In this document: in pieces, positions 24,662 through 32,702 of the stretch
Layout of the letters: each line of letters starts with the position of its first letter
Numbering within the stretch: position 1 is the first letter of the stretch
Origin: Microbacterium galbinum
Lineage (GTDB): Bacteria > Actinomycetota > Actinomycetes > Actinomycetales > Microbacteriaceae
Direction of reading: 5' to 3'
Length of the DNA stretch: 64,000 nt
Assembly (NCBI RefSeq): GCF_023101185.1
Contig: NZ_CP078077.1
Coordinates: 1,269,630 to 1,333,629 of the forward strand
Position numbers and translations under genes: made by a program
Notes under the pieces: generated by a model
What the model saw: only the letters and a program-made list of their open reading frames with translations
What the model was told of the DNA's origin: nothing
Database searches by the model: none

Positions 24662-26158
24662 TTATTCCGCCGCAAGGAACCCGTCGATCAGCAGCGCCCG
24701 GATCCGCGGCTCCAGCTCGGCCCACAGATCGGCGAGCGGCACGTCGAAGAGGTCGGCGAGGGCCGCGGCGATCTGTCCGACCGTCAGCTCGCCGTCGCAG
24801 GCGCCCACGAATGCGGCGAGCGCCGGGTCGACGTTCACCGTGCGTCCGAAGCCGCCGCCCTGACGCAGTTCGATCACGCTGGGGTCGTCGTTGCCGGGCA
24901 GCAGGTGCCGGGCCTCGGTGACATCGGATGCCGTGACGAGGGTCGCGGGGATCCCGCTCGCGAGCAGGTCGTGCGCCACGAGTCCGCGGCCCAGCGCCTC
25001 GCCCACACCCGACACGGCCTGGCCGACGTGCTCGCTGCGACGCAGCACGGGGGCGTCTCCGCGACGGATGAGCACGTACCCGAAGCCGATCGCGGTCACT
25101 CCGCGTGCGGCGAAGTCGTCGAGCCAGGCGGTGAGCAGCGGCGTGAACTCCGCATCGCGCGGGGTGGTGCCGCCGTCGCGGATCCACAGCTCGGCGTAGG
25201 CGAGGGGCGAGAGCTCCTCGCGCTCGACGACCCAGAGGTCGAGGTCGCCCGGCACCCAGGCGTCCAAACGCGCCAGGCCCTTCACCCCGTCGCGTGACTC
25301 CCAGTTGCCGAGCAGCTGGGCGCTTCCGCCCGCGGTGAGGAAGGCGGGTGCGGTGCGCACGAACTGTTCGACGAGCGCGTCTCCGATGAGTCCACCGTCG
25401 CGGTACTCGTACTCGGGCACGCCCTCGGTGCGCGGCGTGATGACGAAGGGCGGGTTCGAGACGATCAGGTCGAACGCCTCCCCCGCGACGGGCTCGAACA
25501 TGCTGCCCAGACGGAACTCGATGTTGCCGATCCCGTTCAGGCGTGCGTTGAGCTCGGCGTAGGCCAGGGCCCGAGAGGAGATGTCGGTCGCGACGACCCG
25601 TCCGGCACGGCGCGATACGAGCAGCGCCTGGATGCCGCATCCGGTGCCGAGGTCGAGCGCGCGCTCCACCTCGATCGGCACGACGATCTCGGCGAGGGTG
25701 CGCGAGGCGCCGCCGACTCCGAGCACGTGGTCGGCGGGCAGTGCGGTGCCGAGCGCGACCTCATCGAGGTCGCTCGCGATCCACCACTCCCCGACCCCGT
25801 CCGCGTCGACGAACGACTGCGGGCGCAGGAGCGCGGTGGGCGTGACGACGGTGTCGGATGCCGTGGCGAGACCGAGAGCCGTCAGCCCGTCGACGCCGAG
25901 ACGCGGAAGCGCCTCCTCGACGGAGCGTCGCGGCTGCGGCATCCCGAGCACGAAGAAGCGCCCCAGGGTCGCGAGAGTTCCCTCGTCACCCTCGATCGCG
26001 CGCAGGATGGGCTCGCGCATGCCGCGGGCCAGGGCGTCGTCGGCCTCTTCGCCCCACAGGCGGCGCAACGGCGCGGAGCGCAGGTCGGCGGCGTCGAGGT
26101 CGGCGGCGAGCGAAGCGCATCCGAGCGGGTCGGGAACGGGCATTGCAGAGGCGGACAC
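24662..26158 (-). CDS. SAM-dependent methyltransferase of the small-MTS type with DUF7059-like N-terminus
   Basis: A 498-aa protein. An N-terminal domain of about 140 residues (LRRLWGEEADDALARGMREPILRAI) precedes a class I methyltransferase domain with the SAM-binding ERALDLGTGCGIQALLVSRRAGRVVATDIS and the catalytic FDLIVSNPPFVITP, an NPPF motif as in RsmC/PrmC-like N-methyltransferases. A C-terminal region of about 170 aa is actinobacterial. The target may be rRNA or a protein glutamine. I prefer the GTG at 26158, because a TAGAGT hexamer lies seven bases upstream; the GTG at 26167 would fall inside that hexamer. Confidence 0.85.
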   Translation of the reverse strand: MSASAMPVPDPLGCASLAADLDAADLRSAPLRRLWGEEADDALARGMREPILRAIEGDEGTLATLGRFFVLGMPQPRRSVEEALPRLGVDGLTALGLATASDTVVTPTALLRPQSFVDADGVGEWWIASDLDEVALGTALPADHVLGVGGASRTLAEIVVPIEVERALDLGTGCGIQALLVSRRAGRVVATDISSRALAYAELNARLNGIGNIEFRLGSMFEPVAGEAFDLIVSNPPFVITPRTEGVPEYEYRDGGLIGDALVEQFVRTAPAFLTAGGSAQLLGNWESRDGVKGLARLDAWVPGDLDLWVVEREELSPLAYAELWIRDGGTTPRDAEFTPLLTAWLDDFAARGVTAIGFGYVLIRRGDAPVLRRSEHVGQAVSGVGEALGRGLVAHDLLASGIPATLVTASDVTEARHLLPGNDDPSVIELRQGGGFGRTVNVDPALAAFVGACDGELTVGQIAAALADLFDVPLADLWAELEPRIRALLIDGFLAAE

Positions 26159-26165
26159 GGCCGTC

Positions 26166-26171
26166 ACTCTA
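26166..26171 (-). promoter_or_regulatory. -10 hexamer of a probable leaderless gene (start 26158)
   Basis: TAGAGT on the minus strand, then seven bases to GTG. Confidence 0.45.
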
Positions 26172-26204
26172 CGCGTCTTCAGGGTTCTCCTCCGGCGCGC
26201 CTTC

Positions 26205-26210
26205 TAGAAT
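26205..26210 (+). promoter_or_regulatory. -10 hexamer upstream of the DUF6049-murJ operon
   Basis: TAGAAT about 57 bases before the start codon at 26267. Here a conventional leader with a ribosome-binding site is implied. Confidence 0.45.
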
Positions 26211-26266
26211 CACAAGGTCAGTACTCACGATTCCGCCCTCTTCCCGGGCGTTCGAGGAAGACCTTC

Positions 26267-28423
26267 ATGACCGCGAGCACCCCCGACAGACGCCTCCGTG
26301 CGCGTCTTCGGCGACTCACGAGCGCGGCCGCCGCGTTCGCCCTCGCGGCCGGTCTCGGCGCGGTCGCGTCTCCGGCGATGGCGGCCGACGGCGACGACGA
26401 GACGACGGATGCCGGCATCGTCGAGCTCTCCGTCGCGATAGGCTCGCACGGCAGGATCACCCCCGGTGCGTCGGCCACGGCATCCCTCTCGCTGCAGAAC
26501 GACACCGATGCCCGCCTGTCGACCGGCACCGTCACGGTCGAGATCAACCGCACTCCGCTCTCCGACGGCACGGCCGTCTCGACCTGGCTCGACGAGACGT
26601 CGGCGCCCGGAGAGTTCGAGACGCTCGGATCGAAGGCGACGGATGCCGTCGAAGCCGGCGGCTCCGATCGCGTCTCGGTCGACATCCCACCGGAGTCCCT
26701 CGCCGAGCTCGCCCCCGGTGTCTATCCGATCCGGGCGGAACTGAGCGGAGCGAGCACCGGCACGGTCGGCAGCGATGACTTCGTGTCGCGCAACGTCTCG
26801 GCCGACAGCGTGCTCGTCGTGACCGCCGATGCCGTGCAGGTCGGCGTGATCGTGCCCATCACCGCGACTCCTGCCGACGGCGTGCTGCTCACGGCCGACG
26901 AGCTCGCCGAGCTCACGGCGGCCGACGGGGCACTCACGGCCGCTCTCGACGGCGTCTCGGGCACGGCGGCCGTGATCGCCATCGACCCCGCGATCGTCGC
27001 GGCGATCCGGGTGCTCGGCACCTCGGCGCCGGCGAACGCGACCGATTGGCTCGAGCGCTTCGACGATCTCCCCAACGAGCGCTTCGCCCTGCAGTTCGGC
27101 GACGCCGATGCGACGGTGCAGGCGCAGGCGCAGCTGCCGGAGCTGCTGCAGCCCACGACCCTCGCGCCCTTCGTGAACCCCCTGAGCTTCCCGAGCACCC
27201 CGGCGACTGCCACGCCGACCCCCGGCACCTCCACGCCATCTCCGACGCCCTCCGCGACCGACGCGCCCGTGCTGCCGGACGACGAGACGCTCACGGCCAT
27301 CGACGACGCCATCGAGGGAATCGTCTGGCCGCTGGCCGGCGCCCGCTCCGAAGACCTCGCGACGTTCACCTCTTACTTCGGCGGCGAGGTCACGACGATC
27401 GTCTCGTCGTCGGCGACGGATGCCGTCGACACCGCGCACGCGACCACCGACGGGCACGACCTGCTCGTCGTCGACGAGGCGATCTCCGCCGCGATCTCCG
27501 GTGCCGCGAGCGAATCGGCCTCGGGCGCCCGGCAGCGCTGGCTCGCCGCAGCGAGTGCACAGCTCTACTTCGCCGGACAGGCGGCGCCGCAGGGCCCGCT
27601 CCTGGTCGGCCTCGACCGCGACGAGACCCGAGACGCCGCAGCCCTTCGTGAGGCGATCGCCGCGGTCGACTCCCCCGGCTTCGACCTGTCGTCGGTGCGC
27701 TCGGCTCCTGCCGCGGGCGTCGCTCTCACCGGCGCCGTCGACGACCTCCGCGTCAGCGCTCTCCAGAACATGCTGGTCGACGAGGGCACACTCGCCACCT
27801 TCGCGACGATCCTCGACGACCCGCAGGTGCTGCTCAGCCGAGAGCGCATCCGCGTGCTGCGCGAGATCGCGGTCGGCGTGCCCGAGACGAAGTTCAGCAC
27901 CAACGTCGCCGTGCACCGTGCGGCGACGAACGACACGCTCCACGCCGTCAGCATCCCCCCGTCGAGCACGATCCAGCTGCTCAGCGCCAATGCCGACCTC
28001 CCGTTCAGCGTGCGCAACGACCTGCCGTGGCCGGTCAATCTGCGCCTGACGGTGGCGCCCACCGACCCCCGCCTCGAGGTGCAGGGCAGCAACGACGTCG
28101 TCGTGCAGGCCAACTCCAGTGCCCGGGTGAAGGTTCCCGTCTCTGCGCGCGTCGGCAGCGGCGAGCTCGATCTGCGCCTGAACCTCTACAGCCCCACCGG
28201 CGCACTGATCGACGGCCCGCAGACGGTACGCGTCGCGGTGCGCGCCGAGTGGGAGACGATCGGTCTCGTCATCTTCGGCGGTCTCGCCGTGCTGCTGATC
28301 GTCGGCGGTGTGATCCGCACGGTGCTCCGTCGACGTCGGGAGTCCGCGGTCGAGGGTGGCGAAGCGGATGCCGCGGCGGATGCTGACGCCCTCGACGAAT
28401 CCGGAGAGAAAGAAACCACGTGA
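26267..28423 (+). CDS. DUF6049 family secreted membrane-anchored protein
   Basis: A 718-aa exported protein of the family found in front of murJ in Actinobacteria. Signal peptide with cleavage near SPAMAADG (about residue 39), a long extracellular part, a Thr/Pro/Ser-rich linker (about 305-335), a C-terminal beta domain (PFSVRNDLPWPVNLRLTVAPTDPRLEVQG) and a C-terminal membrane span (TIGLVIFGGLAVLLIVGGVIRTVL) followed by an acidic cytoplasmic tail. The start at 26267 has GAGGAAG upstream. The 3' end overlaps murJ by 4 bases (GTGA), implying coupling and a role alongside the lipid II flippase; the exact function is unknown. Confidence 0.9.
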   Translation: MTASTPDRRLRARLRRLTSAAAAFALAAGLGAVASPAMAADGDDETTDAGIVELSVAIGSHGRITPGASATASLSLQNDTDARLSTGTVTVEINRTPLSDGTAVSTWLDETSAPGEFETLGSKATDAVEAGGSDRVSVDIPPESLAELAPGVYPIRAELSGASTGTVGSDDFVSRNVSADSVLVVTADAVQVGVIVPITATPADGVLLTADELAELTAADGALTAALDGVSGTAAVIAIDPAIVAAIRVLGTSAPANATDWLERFDDLPNERFALQFGDADATVQAQAQLPELLQPTTLAPFVNPLSFPSTPATATPTPGTSTPSPTPSATDAPVLPDDETLTAIDDAIEGIVWPLAGARSEDLATFTSYFGGEVTTIVSSSATDAVDTAHATTDGHDLLVVDEAISAAISGAASESASGARQRWLAAASAQLYFAGQAAPQGPLLVGLDRDETRDAAALREAIAAVDSPGFDLSSVRSAPAAGVALTGAVDDLRVSALQNMLVDEGTLATFATILDDPQVLLSRERIRVLREIAVGVPETKFSTNVAVHRAATNDTLHAVSIPPSSTIQLLSANADLPFSVRNDLPWPVNLRLTVAPTDPRLEVQGSNDVVVQANSSARVKVPVSARVGSGELDLRLNLYSPTGALIDGPQTVRVAVRAEWETIGLVIFGGLAVLLIVGGVIRTVLRRRRESAVEGGEADAAADADALDESGEKETT

Positions 28424-30036
28424 GCAGTCTCGGGCGCGCGAGCGCGATCATCGGCGCCGGCACCCTCGTCTCCCGCATCACGGGGCTGCTCCGCAGCATC
28501 GTGCTCGTCGGGGTGCTGGGGTCGGTCGCCTCCGAGGCGGCGGACGCCTTCACCTACGCGAACCAGCTGCCGAACAGCGTCTTCTCCCTGATCTCAGTCG
28601 GCATCCTCACCGCGGTGATCGTCCCTCAGATCGTGAAGGCCACCGCGGATGCCGACGGCGGCAACGCCTTCATCTCGAAGCTGTTCACCCTGGGCACCGT
28701 CGTGCTCGTGGTCGTGACCGCGATCGCGACCGCGGCCGCGCCCTGGCTCGTGCACCTCGTGGCCGGCAAGGCGAGCGATGATGCGCTGGCGCTGGCCACC
28801 GCCCTCGCCTACTGGTGCCTGCCGCAGATCCTGCTCTACGGCCTGTACGCGATGCTGGGCGAGGCGCTCAACGCCCGCAAGATCTTCGGCCCCTTCACGT
28901 GGGCCCCCGTCGTCAACAACATCGTCTCAATCGCCGGCTTCCTCGCGCTCGGCGCCCTCTTCGGCCCGGTCTCCACCCGGGCCGCCGACTGGACGCCCGA
29001 GATGATCACCGTGCTCGGCGGCACCGCCACGCTCGGCATCGCGCTGCAGGCCCTCGTGCTGCTCGTGTTCTGGCGCCGCACGGGACTCGCCCTCAAGCCC
29101 GACTTCCGCTGGCGCGGTGTCGGTCTCGGCAACGTCGGTCGGCTCGCCGGATGGACGTTCCTCATGGCGTTCGCGAGCCTCGCGGCGGGCATGTACCAGG
29201 GCTATCTCGTGAGCGAGGTGTCGGGCCTCGGGGCCTCGGCCACCGTGACCGCCAACGCCTGGCTCATCTTCATGCTCCCCTACTCGGTGATCGTGCTCTC
29301 GATCGGCACCCCGTACTTCACGCAGATCAGCGCGCACGCGGCGGCCGGACGAGACGACGAGGTGCGCGCGGACATCGCGCAGAGCATCCGCACCCTGCTG
29401 TTCTTCATCGTCGCCGCCACCGCCGCCGTCGCCGCGGCCGCGATCCCCGCCTCCCGCGTCTTCACCGACAACGCCGACGACGCCCAGGCGGCCGCCCTCG
29501 TGCTGATCGCCTACCTGTTCGGCCTCATCCCGCTCACGATCCTGTTCATCGTGCAGCGCACCTTCTACGCCTACGACGACACCCGCACGCCGTTCTGGTT
29601 CACGATCTTCCAGTGCGTGCTCATCGTCGGCACGGCCCTCGGGGCTCTCGGCCTGCGTGAGGCGGGCATCATCCCGCTGACCTCGCTCGCCGCCGCCGTC
29701 GCCCTCGGCCAGTCGATCGCGAGCATCGTGCAGACGATCCTCGCCACCTGGCTGCTGCACCGCAAGATCGGCGGCCTGCAGATCCGCTCCTGGATGGCCG
29801 CGATCGGCCGCTTCGCCCTCGCCGGCATCCCCGCGGGCTTCGCCGGATGGGGCGCCTTCGTGCTGCTGGGTGGCGTCGACGGCTGGACGATGGCCGACAA
29901 GTTCCAGGGCGCCCTCGGTACCGCGATCGTCGGACTCGTCGTCGTGGTCGTCTACCTCGGCATCCTCGCCCTGCTCCGCGCTCCCGAACTGAAGGCCGCC
30001 GGAGCCCTCGCCCGGCGCTTCCTGCCCGGTCGCTGA
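28420..30036 (+). CDS. murJ: Lipid II flippase MurJ (MviN family)
   Basis: A polytopic membrane protein of 538 aa with about 14 predicted spans, which moves lipid-linked peptidoglycan precursor across the membrane. N-terminal SLGRASAIIGAGTLVSRITGLLRSIVLVGVLG and the loop ADAFTYANQLPNSVFSLISVGILTAVIVPQI are characteristic. QRTFYAYDDTRTPFW in the second half is strongly conserved. It starts with GTG overlapping the DUF6049 stop. It lacks the C-terminal pseudokinase extension seen in mycobacterial MviN. The next gene is trxB, the standard actinobacterial arrangement. Confidence 0.95.
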   Translation: MSSLGRASAIIGAGTLVSRITGLLRSIVLVGVLGSVASEAADAFTYANQLPNSVFSLISVGILTAVIVPQIVKATADADGGNAFISKLFTLGTVVLVVVTAIATAAAPWLVHLVAGKASDDALALATALAYWCLPQILLYGLYAMLGEALNARKIFGPFTWAPVVNNIVSIAGFLALGALFGPVSTRAADWTPEMITVLGGTATLGIALQALVLLVFWRRTGLALKPDFRWRGVGLGNVGRLAGWTFLMAFASLAAGMYQGYLVSEVSGLGASATVTANAWLIFMLPYSVIVLSIGTPYFTQISAHAAAGRDDEVRADIAQSIRTLLFFIVAATAAVAAAAIPASRVFTDNADDAQAAALVLIAYLFGLIPLTILFIVQRTFYAYDDTRTPFWFTIFQCVLIVGTALGALGLREAGIIPLTSLAAAVALGQSIASIVQTILATWLLHRKIGGLQIRSWMAAIGRFALAGIPAGFAGWGAFVLLGGVDGWTMADKFQGALGTAIVGLVVVVVYLGILALLRAPELKAAGALARRFLPGR

Positions 30037-30129
30037 GCGTCTCCCGTCGCGGGAATGCCGCGCGGTTACCATGGGTTGAAGCTGTCGGACATCATTCGAT
30101 GGCATTGCAGTTCTCACAGGGAGCATTTC

Positions 30130-31104
30130 ATGCGTCAGGTCGTCATCATCGGCTCCGGCCCCGCCGGTTTCACCGCCGCCATCTACGCGGCGCGCGCGAA
30201 CCTCGAGCCGCTGCTCATCGCGAGCTCGGTCGAGGTCGGCGGTGAGCTGATGAACACCACCGAGGTCGAGAACTACCCCGGCTTCCCCGATGGCATCCAG
30301 GGCCCCGAGCTCATGGCCAAGTTCCAGGAACAGGCCGAGAAGTTCGGCACCGAGGTCGTCTACGACGACGTCGCGTCGCTCGAGCTCGACGGACCGGTCA
30401 AGAAGGTCACCCTCGGCAGCGGCACGGTGCACGAGACCCAGACCCTCATCTACGCGACGGGCTCGGCGTACCGCAAGCTCGGCATCGAGGGCGAAGAGCG
30501 CCTCTCCGGCTACGGCGTCTCGTGGTGCGCCACCTGCGACGGCTTCTTCTTCCGCGAGAAGACGATCGCGGTCGTCGGCGGCGGCGACTCGGCGATGGAA
30601 GAGGCCACGTTCCTCACCCGCTTCGCCGACAAGGTCTACGTGATCCACCGCAAGGACACCCTCCGCGCGTCGAAGATCATGCAGGAGCGCGCCTTCGCGA
30701 ACGAGAAGATCGAGTTCATCTGGAACAGCGAAGTCGCCGAGATCCTCGGCAAGGACTCGGTCGAGGGCGTGCAGCTGCGCTCCACCGAAGACGGCACGCT
30801 ACGCGACCTGCCCCTCGACGGTCTCTTCGTCGCCATCGGCAACGACCCGCGCACGCACCTCGTGCACGACAAGCTGAAGCTCACCGCCGAGGGCACGATC
30901 TGGGTCGACGGCCGCTCCTCGGTCACCTCGGTTCCCGGTGTCTTCGCCGCCGGCGACGTGATCGACCCCACCTACCGTCAGGCCATCACGGCTGCCGGTT
31001 CCGGAACGGTCGCCGCCCTCGACGCCGAGCACTTCCTCGCCGACCTCGAAGACGCCTCCGTCGAGTTCCCCGCGGCTGAAGCGGCCGAGATCATCACCGC
31101 CTGA
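30130..31104 (+). CDS. trxB: Thioredoxin reductase
   Basis: NADPH-dependent flavoenzyme of 324 aa that reduces thioredoxin. FAD-binding VIIGSGPAGFTAAIYAARANLEP at the N-terminus, redox-active pair CATC in SWCATCDGFFF (about residue 135), NADPH-binding VVGGGDSAMEEATFL, and FAAGDVIDPTYRQAITAAGSG. The ATG at 30130 is preceded by GGGAG. It forms a pair with trxA 66 bases downstream, keeping cytosolic thiols reduced. Confidence 0.97.
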   Translation: MRQVVIIGSGPAGFTAAIYAARANLEPLLIASSVEVGGELMNTTEVENYPGFPDGIQGPELMAKFQEQAEKFGTEVVYDDVASLELDGPVKKVTLGSGTVHETQTLIYATGSAYRKLGIEGEERLSGYGVSWCATCDGFFFREKTIAVVGGGDSAMEEATFLTRFADKVYVIHRKDTLRASKIMQERAFANEKIEFIWNSEVAEILGKDSVEGVQLRSTEDGTLRDLPLDGLFVAIGNDPRTHLVHDKLKLTAEGTIWVDGRSSVTSVPGVFAAGDVIDPTYRQAITAAGSGTVAALDAEHFLADLEDASVEFPAAEAAEIITA

Positions 31105-31170
31105 CCTGCGGGAACACTTTCCCCCGGTCGGCTGTTGTATCCGACGAACCTCGAACAAGGAGAAACTCTG

Positions 31171-31494
31171 ATGAGTGCACAGGCTACGAGCCAGGCGACC
31201 TGGGAGCAGGACGTACTGCAGGCCGAAGGTCCCGTTCTCGTGGACTTCTGGGCCGAATGGTGCGGACCGTGTCGTATGGTCGCCCCGGTCCTGGACCAGA
31301 TCCAGGCCGACAACCCCGACAAGATCACCATCCTCAAGCTCAACGTCGACGAGAACCCCGAGCTGGCGATGAAGTACCAGATCACGTCGATCCCGGCGAT
31401 GAAGGTGTTCCAGGGCGGTGAGGTCAAGACGACCATCATCGGCGCGAAGCCGAAGCCGGCCCTCGAGAAGGACCTCGCGGCCTTCATCGGCTGA
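31171..31494 (+). CDS. trxA: Thioredoxin
   Basis: Small redox protein of 107 aa, electron donor for reductases such as ribonucleotide reductase. Active site FWAEWCGPCRMVAPVLDQI, cis-proline region TSIPAMKVFQGG. The start at 31171 has AAGGAG at proper distance; upstream codons are leader. It is the substrate of the TrxB encoded just before it, and a terminator hairpin follows at 31510. Confidence 0.97.
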   Translation: MSAQATSQATWEQDVLQAEGPVLVDFWAEWCGPCRMVAPVLDQIQADNPDKITILKLNVDENPELAMKYQITSIPAMKVFQGGEVKTTIIGAKPKPALEKDLAAFIG

Positions 31495-31509
31495 GTCTGA
31501 GAACTTTCG

Positions 31510-31546
31510 GGCCGTCGTCTCCTTCGGGAGGCGGCGGCCTTCTCTG
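31510..31546 (+). terminator. trxA terminator
   Basis: GGCCGTCGTCTCC (31510-31522), loop TTCG, GGAGGCGGCGGCC (31527-31539), followed by TTCTCTGT. The stem has two G-U pairs. Confidence 0.75.
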
Positions 31547-31577
31547 TTCTACGGATGCTTTCGGTGACGGGCTCCGG

Positions 31578-31651
31578 GATGTTCCCCTCTCTCGCAGAAC
31601 GGGGACCCTCCCGCTTCGCGGGCCCCTCCCGATGCTCGTTCGGGGAACATC
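31578..31651. repeat. CCCGCTTCGCGGG-core palindromic element, copy 1
   Basis: Short inverted arms GATGTTCCCC (31578-31587) and GGGGAACATC (31642-31651) enclose a 54-base core nearly identical to those of the copies at 36367-36465 and 38258-38356 (GCAGAACGGGGACCCTCCCG and so on). The arm sequences differ from those of the other copies. Confidence 0.75.
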
Positions 31652-31741
31652 TCTGCGCCCGCGGACACGGACGATGGGGTGTTTCGTAGCTGGTCGCAGC
31701 GTCTCGCTTCGCTCGACGGACTGCGCCCGATCAACGCCCCC

Positions 31742-31822
31742 GGTCCCTGAGCGAGGAGCGCAGCGACGAGACGAAGGGCCCACCACGCAGCAGCTGGGTC
31801 CCTGAGCCCGTCGAAGGGCCCG
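31742..31822. repeat. Tandem TGAGC-family dispersed repeats
   Basis: Two same-orientation members: GGTCCCTGAGCGAGGAGCGC and onward to GACGAAGGGCC (31742 on), then GGGTCCCTGAGCCCGTCGAA up to 31822. They lie 3' of the GrpB gene (minus) and may help terminate its transcription. Confidence 0.7.
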
Positions 31823-31826
31823 GCGG

Positions 31827-32354
31827 CTACTTGTCCGACACCTCGACCCGCGGCAACCCCCGGGCCGTGCGCGCGCGATCCACGATCTCCTGGATCACCG
31901 GGGTCTTCGCGGCGCTGTAGCTCGACGTGCCACGGGCAGCGGCGGCCACGGCATCGCACTTCGCGTGCCGGTAGCGATCGGCATCCGCGGGGTGCTCGAG
32001 CAGCCAGTCCCGCAGGATCCTCTGGTTCACGGCATCCCAGTCCGCCGCGGTGAAGAAGTGCGCGATGTGCGTGCGCACGCCGTCCCTCTCGCGGAGCATC
32101 ACCGGGTGACTGCGCACCGCGCTCCCCCGCCGCCAGCCCGACCTCTCGAGCGCACTCCGGTGCATCTCGAAGTCCGCGGCATCCGCGACGCGCACCGCGA
32201 GGTCGATGATGGGCTTCGAGCGCATACTGGGGATCGCGGTCGAACCGATGTGCTCGATGACCCAGTCCGGGTCGCCGTGCGAACGCAGCTGAGCGGCGGC
32301 AGCCGCGAACTGCTCGGGCCATGACGGATCGTAGGCGACGAGCATCCGTGGCAT
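31827..32354 (-). CDS. GrpB family protein
   Basis: A 175-aa protein of the GrpB/UPF0157 family, which belongs to the nucleotidyltransferase superfamily and has uncertain function. Signature features are MLVAYDPSWPEQFAAAAAQL, VIEHIGSTAIPSMRSKPIIDLAVRV and LRDWLLEHPADADRYRHAK. The start MPRMLVAYD at 32354 lies 2 bases after the stop of the upstream unknown gene, so the two are likely cotranscribed; the longer frame overlaps that gene. Confidence 0.9.
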   Translation of the reverse strand: MPRMLVAYDPSWPEQFAAAAAQLRSHGDPDWVIEHIGSTAIPSMRSKPIIDLAVRVADAADFEMHRSALERSGWRRGSAVRSHPVMLRERDGVRTHIAHFFTAADWDAVNQRILRDWLLEHPADADRYRHAKCDAVAAAARGTSSYSAAKTPVIQEIVDRARTARGLPRVEVSDK

Positions 32355-32356
32355 CG

Positions 32357-32692
32357 TCAGGAGGCGTCCGCGACCGTCGGGTCCCACCGGCGGTAGCGCT
32401 GCTTGTCGTCGAGCAGGCCCCACACGGCCGGCGTCAGCTCCGGGTACTCGAGGGCGATCTGCCGCAGCACCCGGTAGTGCCGGGCTTCGTTCGGCCGCAC
32501 CCCGTCGTTCGCGCTGATGTTGTCGGCGCGCAGCAGGTAGACGACGAGCTCATCGATGCTGGGGAGCTCCTCCATGAACTCCCACGGGTCCTCCCCGCCC
32601 AGCAACCGCTCCTGCACGATCACGGCGAGTTCGTCGGATGCCTCGGCACGCAGTACTTCCAGGCTGGCGCGACGGGGGACGGACTCGCTCAT
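32357..32692 (-). CDS. Conserved actinobacterial protein of unknown function (111 aa)
   Basis: Soluble, mostly helical, acidic protein: RASLEVLRAEASDELAVIVQERLLGGEDPWEFMEELPSIDELVVYLLRADNI. No catalytic motif is visible. Short proteins of this type in related genomes sometimes carry an unsupported tryptophan-synthase label, but nothing here resembles TrpA. It is located between the sugar transporter gene (10 bases) and the GrpB gene (2 bases), all on the minus strand. Confidence 0.75.
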   Translation of the reverse strand: MSESVPRRASLEVLRAEASDELAVIVQERLLGGEDPWEFMEELPSIDELVVYLLRADNISANDGVRPNEARHYRVLRQIALEYPELTPAVWGLLDDKQRYRRWDPTVADAS

Positions 32693-32702
32693 GCCTTCCA
32701 GC

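Larger units (their letters stand above)
31495..31826. other. Gene-free interval with terminator and three repeats
   Basis: The 332 bases between trxA and the GrpB gene contain the trxA terminator, a CCCGCTTCGCGGG-type palindromic element (31578-31651), about 90 bases with no clear signal, and two TGAGC-type dispersed repeats (31742-31822). I see no gene. Confidence 0.7.

Noticed and set aside
32357-32692. Tryptophan synthase alpha subunit
   Set aside because: A label sometimes given to such proteins, but the length (111 aa) and the lack of TrpA motifs do not support it.
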